DNA of 64,000 nt from Strongylocentrotus droebachiensis (taxonomy: Eukaryota > Echinodermata > Echinoidea > Camarodonta > Strongylocentrotidae): the NCBI GenBank assembly GCA_035222895.1, contig JAVYIG010001612.1, positions 124,001 through 188,000 of the forward strand, given 5' to 3'. Shown in pieces: positions 54,603 through 64,000 of this stretch. Each line of letters starts with the position of its first letter. Position 1 is the first letter of the stretch. Both the position numbers and the translations under genes were made by a program. The notes under the pieces were generated by a model. The model was not told where the DNA came from and did not search any database. It worked only from the letters and a program-made list of their open reading frames with translations.

Positions 54603-57600
54603 ATGAAGAAGTTTTGCATTGTTTATTGGGTCGATGAGAGAAAAGTTTCGATCGAAAACCTCAAAAATGTGCCGGAAGAGGCAAGGAGCGTGGGCTCAGC
54701 CTCGGACATAAAATTTCAAGGAGGAAAACCATATCATGGAAAGATCCTGAAGATAAGTGGTAAGTACTACATTCATTTTCTAGCAATTTTGTGTGTGTTT
54801 TAGATCTAGAAAATCTACATTGAATTTTATCATTTTTATTTTAGTCTTTTGACGCAGGCAATATTCCTGCATCTGACTTTTAGGCAAAAAAAAAAAAAAC
54901 AACGTGTTTAGCGTTCAGCTTTTTTTAATATTAGGATAGAGTCTAACAAAGTTAGGAAGAGGTCCTTTCTTTCTCTTAAAGACTTAAAATGGCTGCTCGG
55001 TACAATTTCCCTGACAGTCGGGCTATTTTTCAAGATTTCTTTTTTCTTTTTTCTTTTAAATCAGAAATAGATCTAGATCCATTTTAGACTAGCAGTGTTT
55101 TTCATGTTTTTTCTTTAAAAACAAAATTTCAAAAAATTTCAAAAAATTTCAAAAAAAAAATAATAGAGGTCTAGGAGGCGGCCCCCAAAAAGGAAGCGGG
55201 CGGGGACGCTAAACATGTATATTTTCTTACATGGCCTAATGATTGCTCCAAGGAGTTCCCTTCTTTGTAAAATGAATACTCTGTCAAGTGTCAGTTGCTG
55301 TAATGTTATACTAATATTACTAGATCTATTGGATGCACATTTTTCCCAGAGTAAATTGGTTTGGGTATTTATCTAGAATCCCCTCTAACAGTGGAAGGAA
55401 GCAACCATATTCTTTGAAAATATTGTTCCAAAATGTACCGGTACATGTATGTTTGCACCTCCAGCTATATTAGTTTAGGTTATGTTCAGGGTTTAAACAG
55501 GACTAAGGATTTTCTCTTTATTGGACATCCAGAACTTTCCGCATAAAAGGCTGTAGCAACTGTGCGGAAAGGGACAAATAAAAAAGCACCTACGCTTCAA
55601 ATGGGCAAATTATGATCAAGGTTTCAGGTCAGGGTGCATGCACGGTCGCAGCAACTTGGATTATATTGTGTTAGGGCCGAGTGAAGTCAAGTCACTTAAT
55701 ATTAATAATAATAAATAATAATAAAAACGTTACTTATAAAGCGCTTGCCACCGAAGTCTCTAAGCGCTTCAGTAAGTACAGCCGGTTACAATATGATTTT
55801 CTTTTTGTGTTTTTGTGTAGAAAACAAAGAAGAATTGATCACGGAAATGAAGATGGTATCAATTCATGAGGATGGTAGTGTGGAATTTGCCACCACCAAA
55901 GCCACCACCACCACAGCCACCACCACAGCCACCACCAAAGCCACCACCAAAGCCACCACCAAAGCCACCACCACAGCCACCACCACAGCCACCACCACAG
56001 CCACCACCAAAGCCACCAACAAAGCCACCAAGACTCAGAAGGTCCAAGCCGTTGAGGCGGCTGCACAGGTCCAGAAGGAACTGTGCAGACAGATGCTGTC
56101 AGCACAGGTTCGTGAACTGTACTTAAAATGCTGAACTTCAATTTCCTTGGCACAATGGTCACTCAAATAAAATCATACCAATGTCTGATTCAACCAAATA
56201 ATAATCTCTATATTTCTGCAATCTGACTGCAAAGGATTCTGGTCTTTTTTTATTGGCAAAAGGGAAGAAGCCTCCTAAAATTTCTTGGTTTTGATGGATA
56301 ATTGCTGAAAATTATCCAAACTTTCTCTCTAAACAACTGTCCTTGAGTCTAATTGATATCAATAAGCATTTCATTCATTTGATTGTTTTCATGTAGTTTT
56401 CATTTATTTATATTTTAAAACCTGTTTCATAAATACTAGTCCAGTTATGTATCTTAAATTTCACACTAATCCTGATGAGATAATATATACAGTTAACCTT
56501 GCATATCTAGAAGTCACATGAGGCGAAATTTCCCCAAGTAAAATCAATTATTAAAAAAAAAAATCAAACTGTGCAAAACATGTGTTATTTAAATTTCCTA
56601 TTAAAGAACAAGTTATGCAACGTTAACTGTAATTGTTTTTGTTTCACAGAAAGAGGATGAGCATTCCATTCTAAAAAGGGAGAATGCTACTCTCAAGAGG
56701 CGAGTAGCAGAACTCGAAGTAGAAAACAAGCGGCTGAAAGCAAACACAGGAAACCAGTCAAACCAGTCAAACCAGTCATTCACAATGGGTAAGTAACGTA
56801 CATGTACATTACTCTTTCCATTGCCTACACTGTATCTTACAAAGGTAAACTGCAATTGTCTCTATTTTTAAACATTAAAAAAAAAAGAACACTGACACTG
56901 GCGTACTGATTGTTTTCTTTTTCTTTCTTCAAATCATTGTTTGTATTTCTTCAATGTTTTCACTTGCATCAAGTTTTTTGCTTGTCAGCAGCTGGACCTT
57001 CAAACATATTTGGCTCATTATGCCAGTGAATAATGAAAAAACAGTACCCCCGGTAGTTCATTTTTAACATGTACAGTATCTAAACCTTGTCCAGGCAATC
57101 AATTATCTTCTTTTTTTTCCCCGATTTTATCACAGATATTACACCTAAGAAGATAAAGCTCCTGAAGGAGATAACTTCATTTGTGTCCAATCAGGTAAGG
57201 TTTGTGTTTTCTATTCCATTGTAATATATATATTAAGTTACGGTATTTGTGTCCATTTGTCTTAATTTAATGAAAAGAATGATTTTTTTTTTGTTGATTT
57301 AACACATCCAAATTCAGTGAGAATAATAGAATTAGAATCCTGGAATGTCACAGACTAAATTTATGGGCCCAACATATTATAATAATGATAATAGTAATAT
57401 TAAATAATACAATTTGTATGTACATTGTGGCAAATCCACTGTGTGGAGTAAACAAGGCACATGTAGAATTAATTAAGAAGCAAACAGAAATGCTTTACAT
57501 AATTTTTAAGGGAGCTCCATAATTGAGGACACGCATGGGTAAATGATCTTCCCACCCAAGTTTTTGCACATTTAAATATCTGGAGTACTGAAATATATTT

Positions 57601-60600
57601 TGAAAAAAATCATGATCATATGAATAAAATACTAGTCAACAATTCAGTCATCCTTGCATAAGTAGAAATGTTGCATAAGCCAAAGGTATTCACGAGACCC
57701 CTCTCTTTAATAGTATCTTCTTTTTTTGTGTCATGTAAGTCAAATTTGTTTTTTTTAATTGGTTCCAGTAGATTCGACTTAAGCAAGTTTGACAGGATTT
57801 TTTAAAACATTTTTTTAAGGTACATGAGGAACAAAAAGGAGTTGAGAAGAGGCCACTTCAACATCTCCCTATATACCCACCTACAGCAACGCTGACCGCC
57901 TCTACGGCCCCAACCCTGACCACCCCTCTGGCTCCGACCACGTCTACCCCTCCGATCCCAATGCTGATCGCCCCTTTGGCCCCAACGCTGACCGCACCTC
58001 CGCCCCCAACTCTGACCGCCCAGTTTCTGAATGTCCAAACTCCAAAAGCCTCAGTATCAGTAAGTAAGATAAATGCTGCTATCGTCTTGCATTCAGAGGG
58101 TGGAATGTGAAAAATTAAATGAATATTGAGATATATTCAAAACCAGAACTCCTTTTTCAATTTCATTCATTACTAGTCAACTATCAATTTTGGAAATTTT
58201 CTCCAAGTTAACTATATAGAAGTGACCCAACGTTGTTGTAGTTTTGCACAATTCAACACAGTTAGCAAGTACATGTGTAGGCATACCTTTAATTAAAGTG
58301 GTCTTGGGTTTGTCATAACCTGTTTTCTGTTGCTTAAAATCTAGTTTTCATCAGACATTATTGCTGTATGCTATTGATCTATTGATCAGGATTAATATTA
58401 ACCCCCCCTCCCCCCCCCCCCCCCCCCCGAAAATTGTATTACAGTTACAATAAAGTTCTGGTCGGGGGGGGGGGGGGTGGGAAGAAAATTGACTTCAAAG
58501 ATATTGATTTTCTGTTATATTAATACATGGAAGATTATCACAGATTACCATTATTAAGAAAAAAATCTTGCCAGAAATTAAAAAGAGCATTTTTTATATA
58601 CAGCTGTACATGTAATCACATATTTGTCTTTTGTTGGAACTGCATTGCATCACTTTCTAAACTAAGATTCTGCCATTAATTAAATGTGACATTGAACTTT
58701 TTTATTTTTATCAAATGTTTTCAATTACAATATATTAACATAACCCTAATTATAATGATAATTATAATTTTAATGAAAATATTTTTGATCACCAAAACTC
58801 CTGATTAGCTTTATGCAAGAGACCATCAGCCTTTTCACACACAGCTAAAATTCTATAAACATGATTAGTATAAACGTGTTTGAAACGTGTTTAAACTAAT
58901 CACGAGCCTTTCACACACAGAAATTTCGTTGCGATCGTTCATAGTTTCGTGATTAACTACTGCTCGTAAAATGCGCAGTAGTGCCATTGCGCATTGAAGG
59001 TCATGTCATATCAATCAAAGCGCACGCTCCATCCAGTCTAAACACGTTTAAACACAAATTTCCTTTCACACACAAAATGTCAAGCTCTCTAGATACGAAC
59101 TTCGTATCTGCAGCCTGCTTTTAGGGGCGTATGGATCGCGACTTTGTATCTATCCCAACATCGTATAAACGATGTTCACACTGGGAAATTTTGTCTATAA
59201 ACATGTTTAAAACTGTTGAGTGATTCTAATCATCTCTAGATACGATGAATTTTAGCTGTGTGTGAAAAGGCTGCATGTGTTACTTTAATTTATTTCAAAA
59301 TCCATGGTGCTATATTTATTTAGATATGTATTGATTTGTCTTCCCTTAAAAAAAAACTGTTTTTCAGGGATCAAGTTCCAAGCCAAAGCAACTTTTTTTT
59401 GCCGCATCGGGATCATCACCTGTAAGTATACTCTATACTACTGTATTAAACATGTTTGTGGTAGCAATGGCTCATTAAGATTTTTTTTTTTCTTTTGGCA
59501 GTAGGCCTTGGTTTTGTTGTTAATATTCTGTGTCATGCAGAAAACTTTCATTCATTTGGGATAATAATTTTGTTTAGTTGAGCTTCTACACTTAAACATC
59601 ATCTAAACGTTTTGACTCAGCCCTAGTTTCCGCTGTATCATGTTTCTTTTGTTCAAAGGTCTTTGAATTTTTTGCTTTGATATTGTCAATGAAATGTACA
59701 GTAGGCAGGAAATACACTATTATGAACTTCACTTGTTTTTATTTTGTTTTTCTCCCCAGAGCTCTCATGCACACCTGGAGTACCCTGATGAGGTAGGATC
59801 CTTTCTTAAAACTTGGACTGCTATACTTGGGATATCTGAAGTTTGGGTTTTGAGGGAAATGTGTGTTGCAGAAAAAATTAGGTTCTGGAAATTGGGGAAA
59901 ATCAAGTGAAATGAAACGTGCCTTAGGATATTTTTAACGTGCATAAAAGAGAGTGAAGCAGGCATAACAAAAAATGTGTCAGTGGCCCAAGGGTCTTGAA
60001 GTTGTCTGAACGTTGAAAAGATTTATCAAAATAGCTAATACAGTAATACATCAACTTTGTTGAGACCTTCAATGCAGGAATGAATTATACATTGCTATGA
60101 AAGAATCTTTTGTTTTAATGCTCATCTGAATATGTTTTAATCCTAATCCTATTAGGGTATATCTCAAAGCATGGGGGGGGGGGATTTTTTAGGCCCCTCC
60201 CTCGGGTCTCAGCACAAAAATTCACACAAAGATAGAGGGTAATGTAAGCTACAACATTGGAAAGTCATACATGTATTTTACGAAATAGTTTTCAATTTAT
60301 GCAAGGAATTATATTCTTGCCTATGAATCACGCCGTAAAGCTCTGTGATTTTTTTGCATAGATACCCATTGTAACATCCTCAGCAATAATGGTGCTTGAA
60401 AAAGAATTTACATGCAGTATCAAGATTAATTTAAATTGTAATGCAAATTTAAGATTTTCAGACCAGCATGCATATACAAAATGTTGCCTAATTTGGGAAC
60501 CACTTCCCTGTGTGCCTTATATTAAGTCTGAAAATGTGCCCGAGATTCCAACGCAAAAGTCATGAAACCATGTACATGTAGGCTTAATAAGCGCCAGTGG

Positions 60601-61632
60601 GTTTAGGGTAAAATGTGTTGGTTGGTTTTGCATGTGCCAGTTGACAATAGAACTTCATTCTCTTTATCTTTTTCCACATCAGACCTTGGTGCCCCTTTAC
60701 CCTGGGGGGAAACCCATCCTAAGGGATGGGTTGAAGCGGCAGGCCTTTCGCAAAGGCCAGACGAAGGAGACTCTCCTAGTGAGTCTCCTGGAGGTCGTCT
60801 TCGGCCAGGAGACCTTGGCCAAAGGGAAAGCCTGCGGGCTGAGGGTGGCGCCGAACAAGAGTTCGGAGGAGGAAACTGTGCCACTGGATCCGGAGCTCTT
60901 GGTGGAGATAAAGGGTAACAAGCATTGTTTTATTGGTTAATGTCCAACATGACACACGTGCCCTTTAAATCAATTTTTTGTGTGATTGGCATTTTAAAAC
61001 TTTAGGTACGTGTTTCAGAGTATTTTCTCATCGTAACAAAATCCCTGGGACAAGTAATATTCTTGTGGGTACTCGTAACTGTCATCAAATTTTTCCACAA
61101 GACAATGAATTTTAAAGCAAAATTATTTGTCTGTGTGTGTGTTACCATATACTGGAACTTATAGATTTGGGTATTAAAGACCAAGGCCCAAATTCTGAAC
61201 GTCGGTTTAACTTAAACCTCAGTCTAAGTGTGGTTTAAACCCAGTCTAAACCTGCCCTTTAAACCAGATTCCTTGATGATGTGGTTTACATTGTAGTCTT
61301 TGAGACTATCCAAATTACCTTGTTATAGCAGGAATCTAATTATATCAGGTTTAAAACACAATAGAATGTTAAGAGCTGGGACAAGGAGTGCTTTGTTATA
61401 TCAGGAATATTGTTATATCAGATCTCTTTATATTGAGTTTCCACTGTACATGTATTAAAGTTAATGCAAGTTAACAATTTTGTCTTTATTTTTCTTTCCT
61501 TTTTCAGAATGCATCCTGATGAAGTTTAGGACATCAACCGGGGCGGCGTGCCTTTCCCCAAAGGATTTTAATACAAAAATTAATTCAAAGTGCGCGTCCG
61601 CACGTAGGGCTCTAAAAAATAAAAATAAATAA
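54603..61632 (+). CDS. BEN-domain protein carried by the transposon, nine exons, 441 residues
   Basis: Exons are 54603-54759, 55821-56107, 56650-56788, 57136-57194, 57820-58059, 59368-59421, 59760-59792, 60683-60914 and 61508-61632 (1326 nt, TAA at 61630-61632), all in phase. Residues 1-75 (MKKFCIVYWVDERKVSIEN onward) resemble the small beta-rich module that precedes BEN in many invertebrate BEN proteins. Next come an Ala/Thr/Lys repeat (about 75-122), a leucine-zipper-like coiled coil (149-183) and a Pro/Thr-rich linker (215-294). The C-terminal BEN domain (about 340-437) includes LVSLLEVVFG, LDPELLVEIKECILMKF and INSKCASARRAL. BEN domains bind specific DNA and mediate protein contacts, usually in transcriptional repression. 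Its position opposite the transposase inside shared termini suggests a role in the element's own life cycle, for example binding the end arrays. Confidence 0.88.
55893..56034 (+). repeat. GCCACC/ACC coding microsatellite in BEN exon 2
   Basis: About 140 bases of GCCACCACC and AAAGCCACCACC units encode alternating KATT and TATT. The repeat keeps frame and length variation would be in multiples of three. Confidence 0.95.
58380..58490. repeat. C and G homopolymer pair in BEN intron 5
   Basis: A C tract at about 58401-58428 is followed 36 bases later by a G tract at about 58464-58477, an inverted pair able to fold back. Confidence 0.85.
58827..59273. mobile_element. MITE nested in BEN intron 5
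   Basis: A 27-bp inverted terminal repeat begins CAGCCTTTTCACACACAGCT and is matched almost perfectly at the right end. CAT flanks both sides, a likely 3-bp target duplication. Internal TCTAGATACGA and TTTAAACACG blocks are also inverted. No coding. It was inserted after the host transposon acquired or formed this intron. Confidence 0.85.
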
Positions 61633-62995
61633 AATAACCCCCTAAAAGCCATTTTCAAGCCCACTCGTTTTAAGGGAAGTTCTAAATTAGTATTGTCTTT
61701 CAAATGCCCTTGGAATTTAATCTTTTCATTTTTTGGCCTGTAAATGGGATATACATAGTAAGTACCTTTAAACAAACAAAATACATTTTTTTAAATTCAT
61801 TAAACATTTTTTTCTAAAAAATCGATAAAGAACCTGGATAACAATTTTTTTTTAAAGTTTTTTTTTAAAGTTTTGTTATTGCTTCAAATCAAAGATATTT
61901 ACAATCGTTGTTGATTATAACATTTGATCTGCCCGGATAACAAGTTGGTTTTGAAAGAAGCAGAGAAATTAAAGGCCTAGTCCACTCCAATTTTCAAAAA
62001 TTATAGCATGTTGTAAATAAATAAAAGGTTAAAACTGCCAAATACCACTTTTCTTACTACCATCTCAACAACCATAAGCCTGGCACATCGGCATCTGCAA
62101 TTGCGAGCTCCTCGCTCATTTGCTCAGTACTTTTGATGAAGGAATAGATTTGTTTCATACGGGTTTAGTGTAAAAATAGTTTTTTTCTTTGTCATCGGAA
62201 GCAGAAGTTAGTTTAACCTCTAGATGTTAAATTATCATATACATGTACATTATTACAGTAATATTATACTACAATTCAGAAGCTTTAGTTGTCTGCTCCA
62301 TTCAAGTGTGTGATTTTTAGTGTGTGCTAAAAAAATCTGTGCCATATTATATGAGGTAACCAAAAAAGGCTGAGCAAAGTGGCTATATTACTGACATTTG
62401 CATTTTTGGAAAGAGCAACTCGACTTGAAAAAAATAAGCACAAAATCAAAATTTGTTGAGGACTTATTGTTGAAATACACCATTTTTCAAACCATGTCAT
62501 GTACTACATATAATTTTTAAAATTTACTGCATCTGCCATTATGATTCAGGCAGACATAGTTTTGTCTTTGTCAGAAAAGTTTTTCCTGACTAAAATCTGT
62601 GCTACACACATTCACAACATTGTGATGTAGTAAATTTTGGCAAGCAATAAATATATGCAAGATAATATTTATAAACATGTACATATACTAGCCTAAATAC
62701 AGTGATATTTTCAGCAACATATGTAATCCTTTGCAATGCATCGACACAAGGATGTGACGAGAACATTTTTTTAAAATGAAAAGCGTGTTTGCCTGTACAT
62801 GTAACATGTTCATTAGTTCTGATAAACTGCCTTTTCATGTTGAGTAACTGTAAGATGAAAAAGAAAAATATAACTTTACACGTTATTTTGAATATAACTG
62901 GTCACATTGTATTTATTGGTATTTATCGAAGCAAATTTGATTTATGCATGGACATTATATACTATTGATCCCTTAATTATCTTTCTTTTCTACAC
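61633..62995. other. Spacer between BEN gene and right array
   Basis: AT-rich sequence. AATAAA at 61624-61629 and 61628-61633 overlaps the stop codon, and another cluster near 62016-62025 is a more plausible BEN poly(A) signal. No gene, array or inverted ends are seen here. The matching spacer on the other side (47166-47795) is equally empty. Confidence 0.5.
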
Positions 62996-62999
62996 CCGA

Positions 63000-63620
63000 C
63001 TGCTGGCCTGCACCCTTGCAGGGCTGCTTGCAACCTAGCAGGAATGCTGGCCTGCACCCTTGCAGGGCTGCTTGCAACCTAGCGGGAATGCTGGCCTGCA
63101 CCCTTACAGGCTTGCAGGGCTGCTTGCAACCTAGCGGGAATGCTGGTCTGCACCCTTGCAGGGCTGCTTGCAACCTAGCAGGAATGCTGGCCTGCACCCT
63201 TACATGCTTGCAGGGCTGCTTGCAACCTAGCAGGAATGCTGGCCTGCACCCTTACAGGCTTGCAGGGCTGCTTGCAACCTAGCAGGGATGCTGGCCTGCA
63301 CCCTTGCAGGGCTGCTTGCAACCTAGCAGGGATGCTGGCCTGTACCCTTACAGGCTTGCAGGGCTGCTTGCAACCTAGCAGGGATGCTGGCCTGCACCCT
63401 TACAGGCTTGCAGGGCTGCTTGCAACCTAGCAGGGATGCTGGCCTGCACCCTTACAGGCTTGCAGGGCTGCTTGCAACCTAGCAGGAATGCTGGCCTGCA
63501 CCCTTACAGGCTTGCAGGGCTGCTTGCAACCTAGCAGGAATGCTGGCCTGCACCCTTGCAGGGCTGCTTGCAACCTAGCAGGAATGCTTGCCAGCACCCT
63601 TGCAGGGCTGCAGGTTTGCT
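63000..63620. repeat. Right subterminal array, about twelve units of 44 or 52 bp
   Basis: Each unit contains GGGCTGCTTGCAACCTAGCA and GAATGCTGGCCTGCACCCTT. The long form adds ACAGGCTT, so that it reads CACCCTTACAGGCTTGCAGG; the short form reads CACCCTTGCAGG. Six long-form junctions carry CCCTTACAGG and one has CCCTTACATG. Copies differ by only one or two bases, pointing to recent expansion or homogenisation. Confidence 0.95.
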
Positions 63621-63810
63621 AGCCTGCATGCTTGCAGGGGGTGCTGGGTTGCTAGCCTACACGCTTACTAGCTTGCGGTCACAAGTTCTTGATTTTTAAT
63701 TGGATGAAATCTTTCCCTAATTTACATATTTTGCTAGTTGCAAGCTAGTCGCTGGCTAGCCGCTAGCTGCTGTGCTCGCTTATCACAAGCTAGCAACTCG
63801 CTTACCAATT

Positions 63811-63822
63811 TTTCTGTAAGGG
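63811..63822 (-). repeat. Right terminal inverted repeat of the transposon
   Basis: TTTCTGTAAGGG is the exact complement of the left end. Inside it are CTAGC-rich blocks (CAAGCTAGTCGCTGGCTAGC at 63741 onward) like those at 46590-46660. The outer flank reads AATCACAATC. Confidence 0.8.
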
Positions 63823-64000
63823 AATCACAATCACCATATAGTCTTCACTATGTTTGTCATCATCCCTATCATTATCATTACCAACATCAAGATCACCCTC
63901 ATCTTCATCATCATGACCATCTTCCTCTTGCTCCTTCTCCTCCTTATCACCACTACCAGCACCTAATTAATATTAATTATTATCATCATCGGTCACCATC
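63823..64000. other. SIDT-like intron sequence beyond the transposon
   Basis: ATC/TCATC-rich microsatellite-like DNA with no exon. The upstream exons of the - strand SIDT-like gene are expected past the window end. Confidence 0.55.

Larger units (their letters stand above)
46556..63822. mobile_element. 17.3-kb CACTA/EnSpm-type DNA transposon with transposase and BEN-domain genes
   Basis: The outer ends are inverted repeats: CCCTTACAGAAA at 46556-46567 and its exact complement at 63811-63822, with weaker similarity for about six more bases. The flanks show only a possible 2-bp duplication (AA on both sides). Inside each end lies CTAGC/GCTAGC-rich DNA, then a tandem array (left 46735-47110, right 63000-63620). 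Between the arrays are two divergent, apparently intact genes: a tnp2-like transposase (- strand) and a BEN-domain protein (+ strand). Subterminal repeats and a tnp2 transposase are defining traits of the CACTA (EnSpm) superfamily, but the terminus is not the usual CACTA/CACTG. The whole unit lies in an intron of the SIDT-like gene. The element boundary is my inference from the matching ends and symmetric layout. Confidence 0.82.

Noticed and set aside
60603-60940. Extra open frames on both strands over BEN exon 8
   Set aside because: Shadows of the real exon; only one + frame joins in phase to the neighbouring exons and gives BEN-domain sequence.
63000-63620. CRISPR-like array
   Set aside because: The units are contiguous tandem repeats without unique spacers, and the setting is a eukaryotic transposon end.
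63823-64000. An additional SIDT-like exon
   Set aside because: Only ATC-rich simple sequence is present, with no hydrophobic open frame between splice sites.

Overview
This is intron-rich animal DNA, most likely from an echinoderm. I favour a sea urchin, judging from the protein character of the host genes, the vertebrate-like ciliary gene set, and the density of short palindromic DNA transposons and tRNA-derived SINEs. The species is inferred; no search was run. Four protein-coding genes can be assembled exon by exon with consistent splice sites and phases.

Region 1 (1-38994, + strand): one complete gene for CFAP44 (WDR52), a WD-repeat and coiled-coil protein of the ciliary axoneme. It has 34 coding exons (6123 nt, about 2040 residues). 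A possible RFX-type half-site lies about 25 bases before the start codon. The introns hold many MITEs, SINEs, a Helentron-like element, and several decayed copies of the gene's own exons. One extra 90-nt frame-preserving exon candidate lies at 21754-21843.

Region 2 (38995-44625): convergent intergenic DNA with the CFAP44 3' UTR, repeats and AT-rich sequence.

Region 3 (44626-46462, and beyond the right end of the window, - strand): the last four coding exons of a SID1 transmembrane family gene (SIDT1/SIDT2-like). CFAP44 and SIDT1 are also near neighbours on human chromosome 3, so this looks like old linkage.

Region 4 (46556-63822): the most interesting part. A 17.3-kb DNA transposon sits inside a SIDT intron. 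It has 12-bp perfect terminal inverted repeats (CCCTTACAGAAA), a tandem array just inside each end, and two divergent, apparently intact multi-exon genes. One is a CACTA/EnSpm-type (tnp2-like) transposase of 955 residues on the - strand. The other is a 441-residue BEN-domain protein on the + strand. By analogy with plant En/Spm, which pairs a catalytic protein with a DNA-binding protein that reads subterminal repeats, the BEN protein may be the partner that recognises these end arrays. The right-hand array repeats the terminal motif CCCTTACAG itself. The window ends (63823-64000) in SIDT intron microsatellite.
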